From positions 186,001-250,000 of the forward strand of contig CP075528.1 of NCBI GenBank assembly GCA_025808875.1: DNA of 64,000 bases, read 5' to 3'. How positions within the stretch are numbered: position 1 is the stretch's first letter; each line of letters starts with the position of its first letter. The DNA comes from Enhydrobacter sp. Lineage in GTDB: Bacteria; Pseudomonadota; Alphaproteobacteria; Reyranellales; Reyranellaceae. The notes beneath the pieces are model-generated. The model ran no database searches, was not told the origin of the DNA, and saw nothing but the letters and a program-made list of their open reading frames with translations. Below, in pieces: positions 60,796 to 64,000 of this stretch. A program made the position numbers and the translations under genes.

Positions 60796-61466
60796 AGAGG
60801 TTCTGCCAGGACTCCTCGCAGCAGCTTCAGCACCGCATGCAGGTCGTCGGCGACGTGCAGGCACTTGGCGCGCACCTCGGGCGTCGGCGGCACCATGTCG
60901 GGCACCATGATCGCCATCGTGCCGGCGGCGTGGGCGGCGGTGAGGCCGATGTTGGAATCCTCCAGGGCCACGCAATGCGCCGGCGCCACGCCGACCCGCC
61001 GCGCCGCCTCCAGGTAGACGTCGGGATGGGGCTTGGCGCGTTCGACGTCGTCGACCGTGGCGATCGCGGTGAAGCGCCCGAGCAGGCCGGCATGGGCGAG
61101 GTGGTGTTCCGCCGGTTGCCGCCGGGCCGAGGTCGCCACCGCCGTCGGCACGCCGCGCTCCCGCAGGTAGTCGAGCAGCTCGACCGCGCCCGGCTTGACC
61201 GGGATGCGATCCTCGCGCAGCCGGCGGAAATGCACCGAGAACTGTGCCCGGAAGGCGTCGAGATCGAGCTCCGGACCGTAGAACTCCCGGATCATGGCGT
61301 AGCATTCCTGCGCCGGCACGCCGATCATGGAATGGCAGAAGGCGAGCGGCATGTCGCGGCCCAGCGCCCCGGCCGCCGCCTGCATGGAGCGGGCGTAGAG
61401 CGCCTCGGTGTCGAGCAGCAGCCCGTCCATGTCGAAAAGGACGGCCTCGACGGGTTTCTCGAACAT
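60786..61466 (-). CDS. HAD-superfamily hydrolase, subfamily IA
   Basis: 226-residue phosphatase-type HAD protein, beta-phosphoglucomutase/phosphoglycolate phosphatase-like. Motif I is AVLFDMDGLLLDTE, motif II VATSARRQ (Ser in TSA), motif III Lys in ERAKPHPDVYLEAA, and motif IV VALEDSNIG. A helical cap lies between residues 20 and 85. It is likely to dephosphorylate a small sugar phosphate or similar metabolite. The last three codons and the stop are supplied by repeat copy 2, so the insertion trimmed or replaced the original C-terminus. It overlaps the GIY-YIG gene tail to tail by nine bases. Confidence 0.92.
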   Translation of the reverse strand: MFEKPVEAVLFDMDGLLLDTEALYARSMQAAAGALGRDMPLAFCHSMIGVPAQECYAMIREFYGPELDLDAFRAQFSVHFRRLREDRIPVKPGAVELLDYLRERGVPTAVATSARRQPAEHHLAHAGLLGRFTAIATVDDVERAKPHPDVYLEAARRVGVAPAHCVALEDSNIGLTAAHAAGTMAIMVPDMVPPTPEVRAKCLHVADDLHAVLKLLRGVLAEPLSS

Positions 61467-61514
61467 GGTTTCGTTCTAGTCTGTGCGCCGCAAACGACAA
61501 GCCGGAGAAATCTC

Positions 61515-61865
61515 ATGCGCATCCACAATCTCTATGTCGACGCCCAGGGCGAGACCCACTTCCGCGACATCGAGGTCGAATGGAAGCACGAGGGCCCGGG
61601 CGGCAAAACGTCGGAAACCTTCAAGGCGACCGGCATCATCTTCCGCCAGACGCCGGGCACCTACGACTATGCCTGGCATCCCGCGCCGCGCCGGCAATAC
61701 ATCATCAACCTCGACGGCGCCGTCGAGATCACCGCGAGCGACGGCGAGAAGCGCGTCATCGGCCCGGGCGAGGTGTTCCTCGTCGAGGACACGCACGGCA
61801 AGGGTCACTTCTCCAGGGCGGTCGCCGGCAAGATGCGCCACTCGATCTTCGTGCCGATCGAGTAG
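61515..61865 (+). CDS. Single-domain cupin protein
   Basis: 116-residue small beta-barrel protein. YDYAWHPAPRRQYIINLDGAVEITASDGEKR near residues 53-83 and GPGEVFLVEDTHGKGH near residue 86 form the two cupin motifs. A His in WHPAPRRQYI and His residues in DTHGKGHFS could bind a metal. No substrate is known; many similar proteins are annotated only as cupins. It is divergent from the HAD gene, 48 bases between starts. The ATG at 61515 has GGAGAAA upstream. Confidence 0.85.
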   Translation: MRIHNLYVDAQGETHFRDIEVEWKHEGPGGKTSETFKATGIIFRQTPGTYDYAWHPAPRRQYIINLDGAVEITASDGEKRVIGPGEVFLVEDTHGKGHFSRAVAGKMRHSIFVPIE

Positions 61866-62071
61866 GCGGGCTGATCGAGCTTCATCGGATGGCGGCATTG
61901 CCGGCCGGCCGTACGTCCGGGGAAGCGGGAATTTTCCAGCCCACGTGGTCCAAGGTTGGCGGCAAGTTCACTTCCAACGACGAAACCGTCCAAACCAGTC
62001 CTAACTACGGGGTCCACTTCAGTGCGCAGGGCGATCCATTGATACTCTTCCTGCTAGGGATGGGTGAAGGC

Positions 62072-62163
62072 TTACGTAAGGCGGGAGTTACTGCCGTTTT
62101 CCACCGTTTTCGGGAAACATCGCGAAAGCGGAAAACGAGACGGGGGTTCGTTCGTTGCCGCGG
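62072..62163 (+). repeat. Dispersed 92-bp repeat, copy B
   Basis: Matches copy A (22796-22887) at 80 of 92 bases without gaps and in the same orientation, about 39 kb away. The spacing to the upstream shared block is 96 bases here and 240 bases in copy A. One copy therefore gained or the other lost sequence. Confidence 0.75.
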
Positions 62164-62576
62164 ATTCAGTGGCCCATCGCTTCTCCGCGACAGGGACGCC
62201 CTTTCTCGTCCCTCAGCTCCTTCCTCGTCCGCGAAGGAGTGTCGGCGTCTTGTGCCGACGGAGAGGCCACCGTTTCGGGTACGGCGGCACAACCGGGGCC
62301 GACGGTCGTCGAACGGCCGTCCGATGCCGGCGCCATCGGGGTCGCTTCGATTCCATCGACCGGATTAGGCCTTCGCCGGCGAATCGACGTAGAATGACGG
62401 CATGAGCGTCCGGTCGAAGGAGCGGCGAGGGAGTTTTTGCCAGTCCTGCGTCGGCATTGTCGTGTCGCGTGCCGGCTCCCGCTCGGTCCTGCGGACGGGC
62501 TGCCGGGACTTCCCGGACTTTCCGGCCTTTCCGCCACGGAAACATGAGCGTGTACGAACGATCCTCGCGCCGGAAA

Positions 62577-62636
62577 GTGTCCACGTCGGTGTCCCACGAA
62601 GTGTCTCACCGTGTGTCCCACGGAATGTCCATGCGA
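62577..62636 (+). repeat. 12-bp tandem repeat, five units, with inverted copies nearby
   Basis: Five consecutive 12-base units start at 62577, 62589, 62601, 62613 and 62625, each beginning GTGTCC or GTGTCT (ATGTCC in the last). The core GTGTCCCAC recurs inverted as GTGGGACAC at 62652-62660 and 62717-62725, and direct as GTGTCCCAT at 62696-62704. The last two form a possible hairpin. Confidence 0.75.
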
Positions 62637-62905
62637 CGGGGGTGGCGCCGGGTGGGACACACGGGCCTCGAAGCCTTGTGCCATCGGCATCGAACGTGTC
62701 CCATTCGCGTGAGACAGTGGGACACAGTGGAACGCTTGCGGGGCGCCCGGGCTCGCCGCCGGCTCCGCAAAATCTGGGGTCGGGACGAATTGATGGCCGC
62801 TTTTCAATTCGGCCGGCTCAACATGTGGGACGGCGACTCCTGGCCGCTCTCCCGCCGTTGCAGGGATGGCGGCGGGTTGCCGTTCCCCGAGCGTAGGAGA
62901 AGGTC

Positions 62906-64000
62906 ATGTCCGTCCAGACACTCACCCAACCGATCGACGAACTCGCCGCCCAGGCCAGGCGGGTGCTGCCGGGCGGCAGCTTCGGCAACATGCCGGCCGA
63001 GGTCATCCTGCGCGATGGAAGGGGTGGGCGGATCTGGGACGAGAACGGCCGGGAATACGTCGATTTCCTGCTGGGCTCGGGGCCGATGTTCATCGGCCAC
63101 GCCCATCCCGAGGTGACTGAAGCGATCCAGGCGCAGGTGCCGCTCGGCACGACCTATTTCGGCAACAACCGCCACGGCATCGCGCTCGCCGAGGCGATCG
63201 TCGAGGCCGTGCCCTGCGCAGAGCAGGTGCGCTTCGTCTGTTCCGGCACCGAGGCCGATCTCTACGCCATGCGGGCGGCGCGCGCCTTCCGCCGGCGCGA
63301 CAAGATCCTGAAGTTCGAGGGCGGCTATCACGGCATGAGCGACTATGCGCTGATGTCGATGGCGCCGAAGAACCCGGGCAACTTCCCGCGTGCGATTCCC
63401 GACTCGGCCGGCATTCCCAGGAGCGTCGCCGACGAGATGCTGGTGGCGGCGTTCAACGACATCGACATGGTCGAGAGCCTGATTCGAGAGCACGCCGACG
63501 AGCTGGCGGGCGTCATCGTCGAGCCGTTCCAGCGGCTGCTGCCGCCGCAGCCCGGCTTCCTGCAGGCGCTGCGCCGCATCACGGCGGAGCACGGCATCCC
63601 GCTGATCTTCGACGAGGTCGTGACCGGCTTCCGCTTCGCCTATGGCGGGGCGCAGGAATATTACGGCGTGACGCCCGATCTCTGCACCCTGGGCAAGATC
63701 GTGGGCGGCGGCTTCGCCCTCGCCGCGGTGTGCGGGCGCGCCGACATCATGAAGCATTTCGACAAGCTCGCCGTCGCCGACGAGGATTTCCTGTTCCAGG
63801 TCGGCACCTTGTCGGGCAACCCGGTCGCTTCGGTCGCGGGCCTGGCCACCTTGCAGGTGCTGAAGCAGCCGGGCAGCTACGACAAGGTGTTCGCCACGGG
63901 CCGCACCCTGATGGCGGCGTTGTCGGGCCTGCTGGAGACGGCCGGCATCCCGGCGCAGGTGGTGGGCGAGCCGCCGCTGTTCGACGTCGTGTTCACCGGC
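62906..64000 (+). CDS. Class III aminotransferase / GSA aminomutase-like, 3' end outside window
   Basis: 365 codons from the ATG at 62906 to the window edge without a stop. It is a fold-type I PLP enzyme close to glutamate-1-semialdehyde aminomutases: RVLPGGSFGN near residue 20, FLLGSGPMFIGHAHPEV near residue 55, VCSGTEADLYAMRAARAF near residue 110, FEGGYHGMSDYA near residue 136, LIFDEVVTGFR near residue 233 and the PLP Lys in TLGKIVGGGF near residue 268. The changed residues (SGTEADLYA rather than SGTEATMSA) suggest a relative acting on other amino-ketones. A strong ribosome site (AGGAGAAGG) precedes the ATG. About 70-80 residues are missing beyond the window. Confidence 0.92.
   Translation, partial: MSVQTLTQPIDELAAQARRVLPGGSFGNMPAEVILRDGRGGRIWDENGREYVDFLLGSGPMFIGHAHPEVTEAIQAQVPLGTTYFGNNRHGIALAEAIVEAVPCAEQVRFVCSGTEADLYAMRAARAFRRRDKILKFEGGYHGMSDYALMSMAPKNPGNFPRAIPDSAGIPRSVADEMLVAAFNDIDMVESLIREHADELAGVIVEPFQRLLPPQPGFLQALRRITAEHGIPLIFDEVVTGFRFAYGGAQEYYGVTPDLCTLGKIVGGGFALAAVCGRADIMKHFDKLAVADEDFLFQVGTLSGNPVASVAGLATLQVLKQPGSYDKVFATGRTLMAALSGLLETAGIPAQVVGEPPLFDVVFTG

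Larger units (their letters stand above)
61866..62905. other. 1040-base gene-free stretch with repeat copy B and a 12-bp repeat array
   Basis: No supportable gene. It contains the 28-base block at 61948-61975 and the 92-base repeat at 62072-62163, both shared with 22528-22887, and a cluster of GTGTCCCAC-type motifs at 62577-62725. Several frames are open on both strands but are low-complexity or antisense, lack ribosome sites, and show no domain. The promoter of the aminotransferase should lie near its 3' end. Confidence 0.6.

Noticed and set aside
62577..62725. CRISPR array
   Set aside because: Units are 12 bp and contiguous with no spacers; no cas genes in the window.
62402..62896. Plus-strand ORFs in the 62.4-63.1 kb stretch
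   Set aside because: They run through the 12-bp repeats, lack ribosome sites and show no domain; one overlaps the aminotransferase start in the wrong frame.

Overview
The window is GC-rich and almost fully coding, with genes packed into operons whose stop and start codons commonly overlap by 1-4 bases (ATGA, GTGA, TGATG). Gene content points to an alphaproteobacterium: an HWE-family histidine kinase, hydantoinase A/B genes, tandem Lin0512 genes, and a palindromic repeat of the type seen in that class. The genus cannot be fixed from the sequence alone. I saw no rRNA, tRNA, insertion sequence or CRISPR array.

Layout. (1) 1-4452: a CopD-like membrane protein (cut by the window edge) and ctaG on the minus strand, divergent from a YdeP-like molybdopterin oxidoreductase and an unknown protein. 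(2) 4686-21470: a seven-gene minus-strand operon read glgE, treS-mak, glgB, glgX, treZ, malQ, treY. It carries the complete GlgE maltosyl-transfer route from trehalose to alpha-glucan, the opposite TreY/TreZ route from glucan to trehalose, and debranching and glucanotransferase functions. (3) 21559-24383: a TauD-type dioxygenase, a 0.8-kb gene-free stretch with a dispersed repeat, and a luciferase-like monooxygenase. (4) 24414-39450: a nucleoside salvage and catabolism region with a hydantoinase, a BMP-type nucleoside ABC transporter, cytidine deaminase, purine nucleoside phosphorylase, hydantoinase A/B, thymidine phosphorylase, a PhyH-type dioxygenase, adenosine deaminase and a secreted acid phosphatase/5'-nucleotidase. 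These fit a path of outside dephosphorylation, uptake, deamination and phosphorolysis.

(5) 39460-47492: a class III nucleotide cyclase, a CBS protein, a gamma-glutamyltransferase and pantothenate kinase, followed by a luciferase-like monooxygenase, an uncharacterised protein ending in CIDC, and a selenoprotein of the UGSC family. The selenoprotein is read through an in-frame UGA at 46291-46293 and has a well-formed bacterial SECIS hairpin directly downstream. Ordinary gene calling splits it into two false ORFs. Two tandem Lin0512 genes follow. (6) 47555-54885: two low-complexity small proteins, then two large sensor kinases, one of them a soluble hybrid kinase with six near-identical HAMP-type repeats encoded by a 276-bp tandem DNA repeat. 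(7) 54999-64000: a solute-binding protein, an esterase/enolase-superfamily/YaiI operon, a DsbA-like protein, an SDR lacking the usual Tyr, a GIY-YIG gene flanked by two copies of an imperfect palindromic repeat, a HAD hydrolase, a cupin, a 1-kb gene-free stretch with repeats, and a class III aminotransferase cut by the window end.

The strongest novel signals are the UGSC selenoprotein operon, the REP/GIY-YIG cassette whose downstream repeat supplies the stop codons of two genes, the poly-HAMP kinase, and the two related noncoding repeat regions 39 kb apart. Coordinates and motifs were read by eye. No database search or folding program was run.
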